From NCBI GenBank assembly GCA_024655885.1, contig JANLFN010000006.1:62001-126000 (forward strand): 64,000 bases of DNA. Direction: 5' to 3'. The notes under the pieces were generated by a model. It did no database searches and was not told where the DNA came from. It saw nothing but the letters and a program-made list of their open reading frames with translations. Below are positions 57,075 to 64,000 of the stretch, piece after piece; position 1 is the first letter of the stretch, and every line of letters starts with the position of its first letter. Both the position numbers and the translations under genes were made by a program. This DNA comes from Eubacteriales bacterium (GTDB taxonomy: Bacteria; Bacillota; Clostridia; Acetivibrionales; JANLFN01).

Positions 57075-58160
57075 ATGGGCAGTAAATTGAAAGCAGGTAT
57101 TATTGGGGGAACCGGGATGGTCGGGCAGCGTTTTATCTCACTCCTGGAAAACCATCCCTGGTTTGAAGTGACGTGCATCGCCGCCAGTGAAAATTCCGCC
57201 GGGAAAAGCTACGCCGAGGCTGTGGACGGAAGATGGAAGATGAGCACTCCCATACCCGAAAAGGTTAAAAATATTATTGTAAAAAATGCCAATCAGGTTG
57301 ACGAGATCGCGGATGAAGCAGATTTCGTATTTTGTGCCGTGGACATGAAAAAGGACGAAATAAAAGCCCTGGAGGAACGGTATGCCAGAGCCGAAACCCC
57401 GGTAGTTTCCAACAATTCGGCCCACAGGTGGACTCCGGATGTCCCCATGGTCATCCCGGAAATCAATGGGGAGCATATAGAAATCATTCCTAGGCAGAGA
57501 AAGCGCCTGGGTACAAAAAAAGGCTTCATAGCCGTTAAGCCCAACTGCTCCATTCAGAGCTACGTGCCCGCCCTTCACCCGCTCATGGAATTCGGCCCCG
57601 CAAAAGTTGCGGTCTGCACCTATCAGGCCATATCCGGAGCCGGAAAGAGCTTTGCCGACTGGCCGGAAATGGTGGACAACGTCATCCCCTTTATCGGGGG
57701 GGAAGAGGAAAAGAGTGAAAACGAGCCTCTTAAAATCTGGGGTGCCATCCAAGGGGACGAAATCGTCAGGGCAAAAGAGCCCCTCATCACCTCCCAGTGC
57801 ATCCGTGTCCCCGTAACCGACGGCCATCTGGCCGCAACCTTCGTCTCTTTCAGGACAAAGCCCTCAAAGGAGGAGATCCTGGAACGGTGGAACAGCTACA
57901 AAGGGAGGCCCCAGATTTTAAACCTTCCCAGTGCGCCAAAGCAGTTCATCAAATATTTTGCGGAAGACAACAGGCCTCAGACCAGGCTGGACAGGGATGC
58001 GGAAAATGGCATGGGCATCACGGTGGGAAGGCTGAGGGAGGATGGGCTGTTTGACTACAAGTTCGTGTGCCTCTCCCACAACACCCTGAGGGGCGCTGCA
58101 GGAGGCGCGGTGCTCATTGCCGAGCTGCTCAAGGAAGAAGGGTATTTGCAGGCAAAGTAA
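57075..58160 (+). CDS. asd: Aspartate-semialdehyde dehydrogenase
   Basis: Asd reduces aspartyl phosphate to aspartate semialdehyde with NADPH, the branch point for lysine, methionine and threonine. The 361-residue protein has GIIGGTGMVGQRF, the catalytic Cys in VKPNCSIQS, the His in VPVTDGHLAATF, and the GAIQGDEIVRAKEPL segment. This is the longer archaeal/fungal-like Asd subtype. GAGGTGATAAC precedes the ATG. It is monocistronic; a hairpin follows at 58180. Confidence 0.94.
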   Translation: MGSKLKAGIIGGTGMVGQRFISLLENHPWFEVTCIAASENSAGKSYAEAVDGRWKMSTPIPEKVKNIIVKNANQVDEIADEADFVFCAVDMKKDEIKALEERYARAETPVVSNNSAHRWTPDVPMVIPEINGEHIEIIPRQRKRLGTKKGFIAVKPNCSIQSYVPALHPLMEFGPAKVAVCTYQAISGAGKSFADWPEMVDNVIPFIGGEEEKSENEPLKIWGAIQGDEIVRAKEPLITSQCIRVPVTDGHLAATFVSFRTKPSKEEILERWNSYKGRPQILNLPSAPKQFIKYFAEDNRPQTRLDRDAENGMGITVGRLREDGLFDYKFVCLSHNTLRGAAGGAVLIAELLKEEGYLQAK

Positions 58161-58170
58161 AGTGTGCCTC

Positions 58171-58242
58171 AAGGCGCACGCTGAGAGGCTGAGAAGGGCT
58201 GACGCCGCAATCCTTCTTTCCCTCAGCTTCTCAGCTCTCAGC
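58171..58242. repeat. Long hairpin after asd, related to 55850 repeat
   Basis: GCTGAGAGGCTGAGAAG (58180-58196) and CTTCTCAGCTCTCAGC (about 58226-58241) pair with one bulged base. It could terminate asd transcription (no U-tract is seen). Its left part resembles the 55850 repeat (AGGCGCAC-GCTGAGAGGCTGAG). Confidence 0.55.
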
Positions 58243-58295
58243 CTGATTATCCCCTCTGGTTTTCCTCCCCGGCATACGATGTCTGTGACATACTT

Positions 58296-59699
58296 TTAGA
58301 AATCCGCAGATTTAACGGTCCTGGGGAAGGAGATCACATCCCGGATATTGGACATCCCGGTGATGTACATGATGACCCTCTCAAAGCCCAGGCCGAAGCC
58401 GGCATGCCTGGTTCCGCCGTATTTTCTAAGGTCAAGGTACCACCAGTAATCCTCCTTGCAAAGCCCCAGCTCATCCATCCTCTTCTCAAGGACGTTCAGC
58501 CTTTCCTCCCTCTGGCTCCCCCCGATGATTTCTCCTACCCCGGGCACCAGGAGGTCCATGGCGGCCACCGTCCTGCCGTCGTCATTCAGCCTCATATAGA
58601 ACGCCTTTATGCCCTTGGGGTAATCGGTCACGAATACAGGCTTTTTAAAGATTTTCTCGGTCAAATACCTCTCATGCTCGGTCTGCAGGTCGCAGCCCCA
58701 TTCTACCGGGTACTGGAACTGGTCCTTTTCCTTCTTAAGCAGTTCAATGGCCTCGGTATAGGTAATATGGCCGAAATCGGAATTTAATACGTTGTTCAAC
58801 CTGTCCAGAAGGGTGTTGTCTACAAAGCTGTTAAAGAACTCCATTTCTTCAGGGGCTTTTTCCATAACATAGTTTATGATATACTTGAGCATGTCCTCCG
58901 CCAGTTCCATGTTGTCCTTTAAATCCGCAAAGGCGATTTCCGGCTCTATCATCCAGAATTCGGCCGCATGCCTGGCCGTATTGGAGTTTTCCGCCCGGAA
59001 GGTGGGGCCGAAGGTATACACCTTGCCGAAGGCCATGCAGTAAGTTTCTACATTCAACTGTCCGCTGACCGTCAGGTTTGTTTCCTTTCCGAAGAAATCT
59101 CTTGAAAAGTCAACTGCCCCCTGCTCATTCCGAGGCAGCTCATGCAGGTCCAGGGTGGTAACCTTAAACATCTCGCCGGCTCCTTCACAGTCGCTTCCGG
59201 TGATGATGGGGGTGTGGACGTACACGAAGCCCCTCTCCTGGAAAAACGTGTGGATGGCATGGGCGGCCAGGGACCTGACCCTGAAAACCGCTGAAAAGGT
59301 GTTTGTCCGCGGCCTTAAATGGGCTATGGTCCTCAAAAATTCAAAGGAGTGCCTCTTTTTCTGGAGCGGATAGTCCAAAGCGCACAACCCTTCTATCACA
59401 ATTCTAGCCGCTTTTACTTCAAAGGGCTGTTTTGCCCCCGGCGTCTCCACCAGCTGCCCCTCCACCAGAATGGATGAGCCTGCCGTAAGCCTGCTCACCT
59501 CTTTAAAGTTGTCTATCTTCCCTTCCTCGTAGACAACCTGAAGGTTTTTAAAGAAAGAACCGTCGTTGATTTCAATAAATCCAAAAGTCTTCGATTCGCG
59601 TGCCGTCCTTACCCAGCCTGCCACCTTTACGGTCTGGTTCAAATATTTCCCGGGCTCCCTGAATATTTGCTTTAAGGCCACATTATCCATTCTTTCCAT
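58296..59699 (-). CDS. asnS: Asparaginyl-tRNA synthetase
   Basis: AsnS charges tRNA-Asn. The 467-residue class II enzyme has the OB-fold anticodon domain ([27 protein letters not shown]), motif 2 ([25 protein letters not shown]) and motif 3 ([15 protein letters not shown]). Length is usual. I choose ATG 59699, but the AAGGAG is only 3 bases before it; ATG 59690 is the alternative. An attached TATAAT box is seen at 59758-59763 on the minus strand. It stands alone between asd and the liv operon. Confidence 0.96.
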   Translation of the reverse strand: MERMDNVALKQIFREPGKYLNQTVKVAGWVRTARESKTFGFIEINDGSFFKNLQVVYEEGKIDNFKEVSRLTAGSSILVEGQLVETPGAKQPFEVKAARIVIEGLCALDYPLQKKRHSFEFLRTIAHLRPRTNTFSAVFRVRSLAAHAIHTFFQERGFVYVHTPIITGSDCEGAGEMFKVTTLDLHELPRNEQGAVDFSRDFFGKETNLTVSGQLNVETYCMAFGKVYTFGPTFRAENSNTARHAAEFWMIEPEIAFADLKDNMELAEDMLKYIINYVMEKAPEEMEFFNSFVDNTLLDRLNNVLNSDFGHITYTEAIELLKKEKDQFQYPVEWGCDLQTEHERYLTEKIFKKPVFVTDYPKGIKAFYMRLNDDGRTVAAMDLLVPGVGEIIGGSQREERLNVLEKRMDELGLCKEDYWWYLDLRKYGGTRHAGFGLGFERVIMYITGMSNIRDVISFPRTVKSADF

Positions 59700-59863
59700 T
59701 AGCTCCTTTACTAATAATTTCCAGAAACCTTTTCCTGCTGTTGTTCCACAAAACAAATTATATCACTTTTTACAGCAAATTTATCTGTTTTAAAAAAAGA
59801 GACTAGTTATACTATGGCATGTCTAATCTCCTTTTATGTTGCAAAAACTTTCATATACTGTTT

Positions 59864-60577
59864 TTATTTTTTACTCTGGCCCAGGTAAGCCCTTTTAATG
59901 TCCTCATTGCTCAGCAGCTCTTTCCCCGGCCCCTTCAGCGTTATTTTCCCCGTCTCCATGACATATCCCACATCGGCAATATGCAGTGCCGCATTGGCAT
60001 TCTGCTCTATCAATAGGATGGTAACCCCCTGCTTGTGAATCTCCTGGATGATCCTGAATATATCCTTTACAACCAGCGGGGCAAGGCCCAGGGAAGGTTC
60101 ATCCATCATGAGCAGCTTAGGCCTGGACATCAGCGCCCTTCCCACGGCCAGCATCTGCTGCTCGCCTCCCGACAGTGTTCCCGCAAGCTGCCAAGACCGT
60201 TTTTCCAGGATGGGAAACAGGGAATACACCCATTCAATATCCTGTTTGATTCCCTTTTCGTCTTTTCTGATAAAGGCGCCGATTTTAATGTTCTCCAGCA
60301 CCGTAAGGTTCGCAAAAACTCTTCTTCCCTCCGGTACCAGCGCAATCCCCCTGCATACCATGTTCTGGGTTTTCTCACTTAAGAGGTCCCTGTCATTATA
60401 AACAATGGTGCCGCTTACAGGTTTGACCAGCCCCATGATGGTCCTTAAGGTGGTGCTTTTGCCCGCACCGTTGGCCCCTATCAGGGTGACAATTTTGCCG
60501 TCTTCCACTTCCATGCTTATGCCTTTTAAAGCCTCAATGCCCCCGTAGGACACTACCAGATTATCGATTTTAAGCAT
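59864..60577 (-). CDS. livF: Branched-chain amino acid ABC ATPase LivF
   Basis: The 237-residue ATPase has Walker A GANGAGKST, LVPEGRRVFANLTVLENI, signature LSGGEQQML, Walker B LLMMDEPSLGLAP and EQNANAAL. It overlaps livG by 8 bp and is last in the operon on the minus strand. The EGRRVFANLTV Q-loop variant marks LivF rather than LivG. Confidence 0.96.
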   Translation of the reverse strand: MLKIDNLVVSYGGIEALKGISMEVEDGKIVTLIGANGAGKSTTLRTIMGLVKPVSGTIVYNDRDLLSEKTQNMVCRGIALVPEGRRVFANLTVLENIKIGAFIRKDEKGIKQDIEWVYSLFPILEKRSWQLAGTLSGGEQQMLAVGRALMSRPKLLMMDEPSLGLAPLVVKDIFRIIQEIHKQGVTILLIEQNANAALHIADVGYVMETGKITLKGPGKELLSNEDIKRAYLGQSKK

Positions 60578-61340
60578 TTTCTTCCACCCCCAGGTATGCC
60601 TCGATTACACGCTGGTTGTTCTGTATTTCCACAGGGCTTCCATGGGCTATGGTAACACCGTAATCAAGCACATAGATTCTTTGCGATATTTCCATTACTA
60701 CATCCATATGGTGCTCAATCATAAATATGGTCAGGTTATACTCATCCCGGATCTGCCGGATAAAATGAGTCAGGTCTTCCGCCTCTTTCGGGTTCATTCC
60801 CGCCGCGGGCTCGTCCAGAAGGAGCACCGTAGGGTCGGTGGCAAGCGCTCTGGCGATTTCAAGCCTCCTCTGCTTTCCATAGGGCAGGGAATTGGATTTT
60901 TCGTCCTTCAAATCCGCCAGTCCCACCTTTTCCAGGAGCATCAACGACTTCTGGCGCATAGCCCTTTCTTCTTTCCGGTACCCCGGAAGCTTTAAGACCG
61001 CTTCCATGAAATTGGACTTAATGTGAACATGGTTTGCAATCAGAACATTGTCCAACACGCTTAAATCCTTAAACAGCCTTATATTCTGAAATGTCCTTGC
61101 AATACCCAGCCTGGTGATCTGGTCCGGCCTCAATCCGGTGATGTTCTTACCTTTAAAAGTTATCCGGCCCTTTGTGGGCTTATAAACCCCGGTGATGGTG
61201 TTGAAGGCCGTGGTCTTCCCTGCCCCGTTGGGGCCTATGAGAGCTACGATTTCCCCCTTTTCCAGCCTGAGGTTAAAATCCTTGACGGCGGTCAAGCCGC
61301 CAAACTGCATGGTGACATTTTCCACATCCAGCAGGCTCAT
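60570..61340 (-). CDS. livG: Branched-chain amino acid ABC ATPase LivG
   Basis: The 256-residue ATPase has Walker A GPNGAGKTT, ARTFQNIRLFKDLSVLDNVLIA (LivG-type), signature LPYGKQRRLEIARAL, Walker B VLLLDEPAAGMNPKE and EHHMDVVMEI. Start is ATG 61340 with GGAGG 9 bases upstream; the longer ORF is an extension. It overlaps the livM stop by 4 bp (ATGA). Confidence 0.96.
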   Translation of the reverse strand: MSLLDVENVTMQFGGLTAVKDFNLRLEKGEIVALIGPNGAGKTTAFNTITGVYKPTKGRITFKGKNITGLRPDQITRLGIARTFQNIRLFKDLSVLDNVLIANHVHIKSNFMEAVLKLPGYRKEERAMRQKSLMLLEKVGLADLKDEKSNSLPYGKQRRLEIARALATDPTVLLLDEPAAGMNPKEAEDLTHFIRQIRDEYNLTIFMIEHHMDVVMEISQRIYVLDYGVTIAHGSPVEIQNNQRVIEAYLGVEENA

Positions 61341-62413
61341 TGGTCGGTACCTCCTTTCTCCAGAGGCTTCCTTTGAAATATTCTCCCCCATCTCGATTTG
61401 TCAAACAGCCTGTCCCAACTGAATTCACTGGTACCCATAAGCCCTTGGCTATAGAACAGCACCACAACCATCAGCAGCGCTGAAAAGACCACCGCCCTCA
61501 GGCCCAGCTTTCCGTTAAACACAATAAAGCCCAGGTCGATGGACTCGTCCAGGAACCTCAAAACCTCATTGGCGATGGTGATGATAAAGGCGGATATGAT
61601 GGTTCCGGTGAAGCTTCCCATACCGCCCAGCACTACGATGAGCAGGATATTGAAAGTAAAGAGGAAATTGAACTGTTTGGGGTCAATGGTGCCCAGCAGG
61701 TTTCCCAGCAGTCCGCCGCCAATGCCGGCAAAGAAGGCTCCTATAATAAAGGACAGGTTCTTATGGAAGAACAGGCTCACCCCCATGCTCTCCGCCGCTA
61801 TTTCATCCTCCCGGATGGCTTTCAAAGCCCTTCCGTAGCTGCTGTTTATCAGCGACATCAGCACAACCAGCGTGAAAGCCGCTGTCCCGAAGCTCCACCA
61901 GAGGTTTGTGGTGGCAGGTATTCCCTTTAATCCAAGAGCCCCGTTGGTTATATTCTGGGTATTGGTAAAAATAACCCTTATAATCTCTCCAAAGCCCAGG
62001 GTTGCAATAGCCAGGTAATCCCCCTTAAGCCTCAATGTGGGGGCACCTATGATGTAGGCCGCCAATGCCGCCAAAACACCGCCTGCTATTAAAGCCGCAG
62101 GGAAGGGCAGAGTGATTGCATCCAGAGGCTTAATGAGCGGAGCCATATAGAATATTTGCTTTTTCACAGCCGGAGACATGGTCAAGAGTGCCGTGGTATA
62201 TGCCCCAACCGCCATAAATCCCGCATGGCCCAGGGAAAACAAGCCCGTAAAGCCGTTGACCAGGTTCAGGCTCAGGCCCAGTATGGTATAGATGGCGCAA
62301 ACATTCAATATTCTAACTACATATATGTCAAGGAAATTATTTGCGTATACCAGAAATAAAGCCAGCAATAGTATAGAAATTATTGTAAGAATCGCGTTTC
62401 TTTTTTTATTCAT
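61337..62413 (-). CDS. livM: Branched-chain amino acid ABC permease LivM
   Basis: The 358-residue protein has about nine to ten helices and the LivM segments TILGLSLNLVNGFTGLFSLGHAGFMAVGAY, LRLKGDYLAIATLGFGEIIRV and GRALKAIREDEIAAESMGV. It starts 4 bp from livH and overlaps livG by 4 bp. The C-terminal tail after the last helix is basic (SRWGRIFQRKPLEKG). Confidence 0.96.
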   Translation of the reverse strand: MNKKRNAILTIISILLLALFLVYANNFLDIYVVRILNVCAIYTILGLSLNLVNGFTGLFSLGHAGFMAVGAYTTALLTMSPAVKKQIFYMAPLIKPLDAITLPFPAALIAGGVLAALAAYIIGAPTLRLKGDYLAIATLGFGEIIRVIFTNTQNITNGALGLKGIPATTNLWWSFGTAAFTLVVLMSLINSSYGRALKAIREDEIAAESMGVSLFFHKNLSFIIGAFFAGIGGGLLGNLLGTIDPKQFNFLFTFNILLIVVLGGMGSFTGTIISAFIITIANEVLRFLDESIDLGFIVFNGKLGLRAVVFSALLMVVVLFYSQGLMGTSEFSWDRLFDKSRWGRIFQRKPLEKGGTDQ

Positions 62414-62416
62414 AGG

Positions 62417-63352
62417 TCACACCTTCTCCGCTATTTTTTCGCCGACGATTCCCGTTGGTTTGCATAACAGTATTACTATAAGCAAAACAAAGGCGAAGGC
62501 ATCTCTATAGCCGGTTAAATTGGGGAGGAACGCGACCAGCATTATTTCACCGATCCCCAGGATAAACCCTCCCAGCACCGCACCTTTTATGTCTCCTATG
62601 CCGCCTATGACCGCTGCAATAAAGCATTTCAGTCCGGGTATGACTCCCATGAGAGGCGCAATCTGGGGATACTTCATCCCCCACATGATCCCGCCGACAG
62701 CGGCCAGCATTGATCCGATCCCGAATGTCAGGGAAATGGTCCTGTTGACGTTGATGCCCATAACCTTTGCCGTCTCATGATCCTTTGAAACAGCTCTCAT
62801 GGCCATGCCGGTTTTTGTCTTGTTGATCAGGTATAAAAGTGCAACCAGGAAAACCAGGGTAACGGCAGGAATATAAAATATCAGCTTTTGAACCATTAAT
62901 CCGTTTCCCAGTGTGACGACGCCCGTAAAAATTTCCGGGGTGGGAAAGGGTCTCGGCACTCCCCCGAATATCACAGTTGCAAGATTTTCCAGTAAAAAGG
63001 AAGCGCCTATGGAGGAGATTAGAATAGATATTTTAGGCGCATCCCTGAGAGGCCTGTAGGCGGCAGCCTCCACCAGCATACCCAGCAAACCCGTCATTAC
63101 CAGTACAATGGGAAATGCCACATACCACGGCATACCGAAGGTAACGACACCGAAGAATGCAAAATAGGTAGCTGTCATGAATATGTCTCCATGGGCAAAG
63201 TTAATCAGCCGCAGTATGCCGTAGACCATGGTATAGCCTATGGCTATCAGGGCATACAGGCTTCCCAGGGAGATCCCGTTCAAAAGATGCTGTAAAAACA
63301 TATTGAGAGTCATGCCGTTGAAAAGATGTTGTAATAACCAATCGAGAGTCAT
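62417..63352 (-). CDS. livH: Branched-chain amino acid ABC permease LivH
   Basis: The 311-residue permease has SLYALIAIGYTMVYGILRLINFAHGDIFM and MRAVSKDHETAKVMGINVNRTISLTFGIGS. The first 30 residues hold a tandem repeat (TLDWLLQHLFNGM then TLNMFLQHLLNGI), visible in DNA as a 38-bp imperfect duplication. GGTGG lies before ATG 63352; the inner ATG 63313 has no ribosome binding site. It follows the binding-protein gene by about 270 bp and is read with livMGF. Confidence 0.95.
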   Translation of the reverse strand: MTLDWLLQHLFNGMTLNMFLQHLLNGISLGSLYALIAIGYTMVYGILRLINFAHGDIFMTATYFAFFGVVTFGMPWYVAFPIVLVMTGLLGMLVEAAAYRPLRDAPKISILISSIGASFLLENLATVIFGGVPRPFPTPEIFTGVVTLGNGLMVQKLIFYIPAVTLVFLVALLYLINKTKTGMAMRAVSKDHETAKVMGINVNRTISLTFGIGSMLAAVGGIMWGMKYPQIAPLMGVIPGLKCFIAAVIGGIGDIKGAVLGGFILGIGEIMLVAFLPNLTGYRDAFAFVLLIVILLCKPTGIVGEKIAEKV

Positions 63353-63570
63353 AAATACACCACCAATATTTTATTAAAACAAAGCTATCATGCCCTATGG
63401 CAGCAAGGCTACAATGAACCATGGGCGCCATTTATCCGCATATTGCAGAATCCTATTCCTTGATTCATGTGCCGCACAATAATCCCGTGTAAATTCTTTT
63501 GTGCAGCATAAAAGCCTAATCAATAAAATTCTATATCAGGAAAAATTATAACATTTTTGAATTACCAAAA

Positions 63571-63605
63571 ATACGCTCCCTTCTTTTCGCAAAAAGGAAG
63601 CGTAT
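63571..63605 (-). terminator. Hairpin-terminator after livK
   Basis: ATACGCTTCCTT and AAGGGAGCGTAT (one wobble) form a stem with an A/G-rich loop, followed on the minus strand by TTTTTGG. It lies about 20 bp after the livK stop, so most transcripts would end here and livHMGF would be expressed at a lower level. Confidence 0.75.
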
Positions 63606-63623
63606 TCATTGCGGATTTTGTTT

Positions 63624-64000
63624 TTATTTGGGTTGAATGGTATCAAGGTACACAAACTTGCCGCCCTTTACCTGTTTAATGACTGCGGACTTTACCGCAT
63701 TCCTGTTCTCATCCAGTGTAATGACTCCGGCAGCGCCTTCAAAGTCCTTTGTTTTAGCCAACTCATCCCTTACCTTTACGGTATCGGTTGTTCCGGCCCT
63801 CTTTATCGCATCCAGTATGAGGATGTATGCGTCATATCCAAGTGCCGTCACAGCGGCAGGGTCTTTTCCCCCGTTTTCATCCCTGTAAGCCTTTAAGAAC
63901 TTCTCCGATTCCTTGGTTATAGGTTTCTCGGTAGCGAAGAAGGTGGAGAATGCCGCCCCCTCTACAGCGTCCTTGCCGATATCCAGGAATTGCTGAACCT
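63624..64000 (-). CDS. livK: Branched-chain amino acid binding protein LivK, 3' part
   Basis: The frame enters from beyond the window: VQQFLDIGKDAVEGAAFSTFFATEKPITKESEKFLKAY and then ALGYDAYILILDAIKRAG. This is the C-terminal lobe of a type-1 periplasmic binding protein; the ending GGKFVYLDTIQPK is typical. The N-terminus and signal are out of view. It is the first gene of the liv operon on the minus strand. The ORF-track start at 63851 is internal, and coding continues upstream. Confidence 0.93.
   Translation of the reverse strand, partial: VQQFLDIGKDAVEGAAFSTFFATEKPITKESEKFLKAYRDENGGKDPAAVTALGYDAYILILDAIKRAGTTDTVKVRDELAKTKDFEGAAGVITLDENRNAVKSAVIKQVKGGKFVYLDTIQPK

Overview
The window reads as the chromosome of an anaerobic, spore-former-type Clostridia member (Bacillota), at roughly 50% GC by eye. 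The grounds are strong purine-rich ribosome binding sites, the SpoIIIE/FtsK translocase, Rrf2 regulators, pyruvate formate-lyase, a cobalamin riboswitch, two corrinoid methyltransferase pairs, and an LtaS-type enzyme with no outer-membrane genes. I cannot name the genus. No rRNA, tRNA, CRISPR array or prophage core was seen.

Layout. 1-1,053: a cell-wall-type TIM-barrel protein with an apparent frameshift. 1,177-13,683: an envelope-glycan block made of a 2,954-residue cyclic beta-1,2-glucan synthase, an LtaS/phosphoglycerol-transferase-like protein and a DUF5693-type membrane protein. 13,680-18,371: isocitrate dehydrogenase, RarD and a SpoIIIE/FtsK protein with only two predicted membrane segments. 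18,695-19,902: a 30-bp-stem palindrome, a short RlmN/Cfr-like radical SAM enzyme, and upstream of it a cobalamin riboswitch with its own terminator. 20,057-25,004: pflBA, then yfbR and dgt. 25,214-30,606: a UbiD/UbiA/UbiX trio followed by a lipoprotein ABC importer. 30,815-36,000: class III aminotransferase, U32 peptidase, a small membrane protein and an M48 protease. 36,185-42,275: cysK, a MtaA-type methyltransferase, a corrinoid protein, a RAYT transposon, metY and two Rrf2 regulators. 42,825-44,166: an HMA-like miniprotein and an MsrA-MsrB fusion.

44,274-52,893 is an accessory zone. It holds degraded SDR and PucR remnants, a deleted second copy of the RAYT element, a PucR regulator divergent from a corrinoid-protein/methyltransferase pair, an exported flavinylated fumarate-reductase-like lipoprotein, a TetR regulator with similar palindromes at both promoters, and a QueG-like iron-sulfur protein. 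52,941-58,160: small transporters (EamA, AzlCD), an ECF-type sigma factor, two response regulators and asd. 58,296-64,000: asnS and a liv branched-chain amino-acid ABC operon (livK runs off the edge).

Themes. Corrinoid chemistry recurs: one B12 riboswitch and two corrinoid/methyltransferase pairs. The best candidates for something new are the B12-controlled short RlmN/Cfr homologue, the clustering of corrinoid methyl transfer with an extracytosolic flavin reductase, and the pairing of cyclic glucan synthesis with a phosphoglycerol-transferase-like enzyme in a Gram-positive. All functions are assigned from reading sequence and recalled family knowledge; no searches were run.
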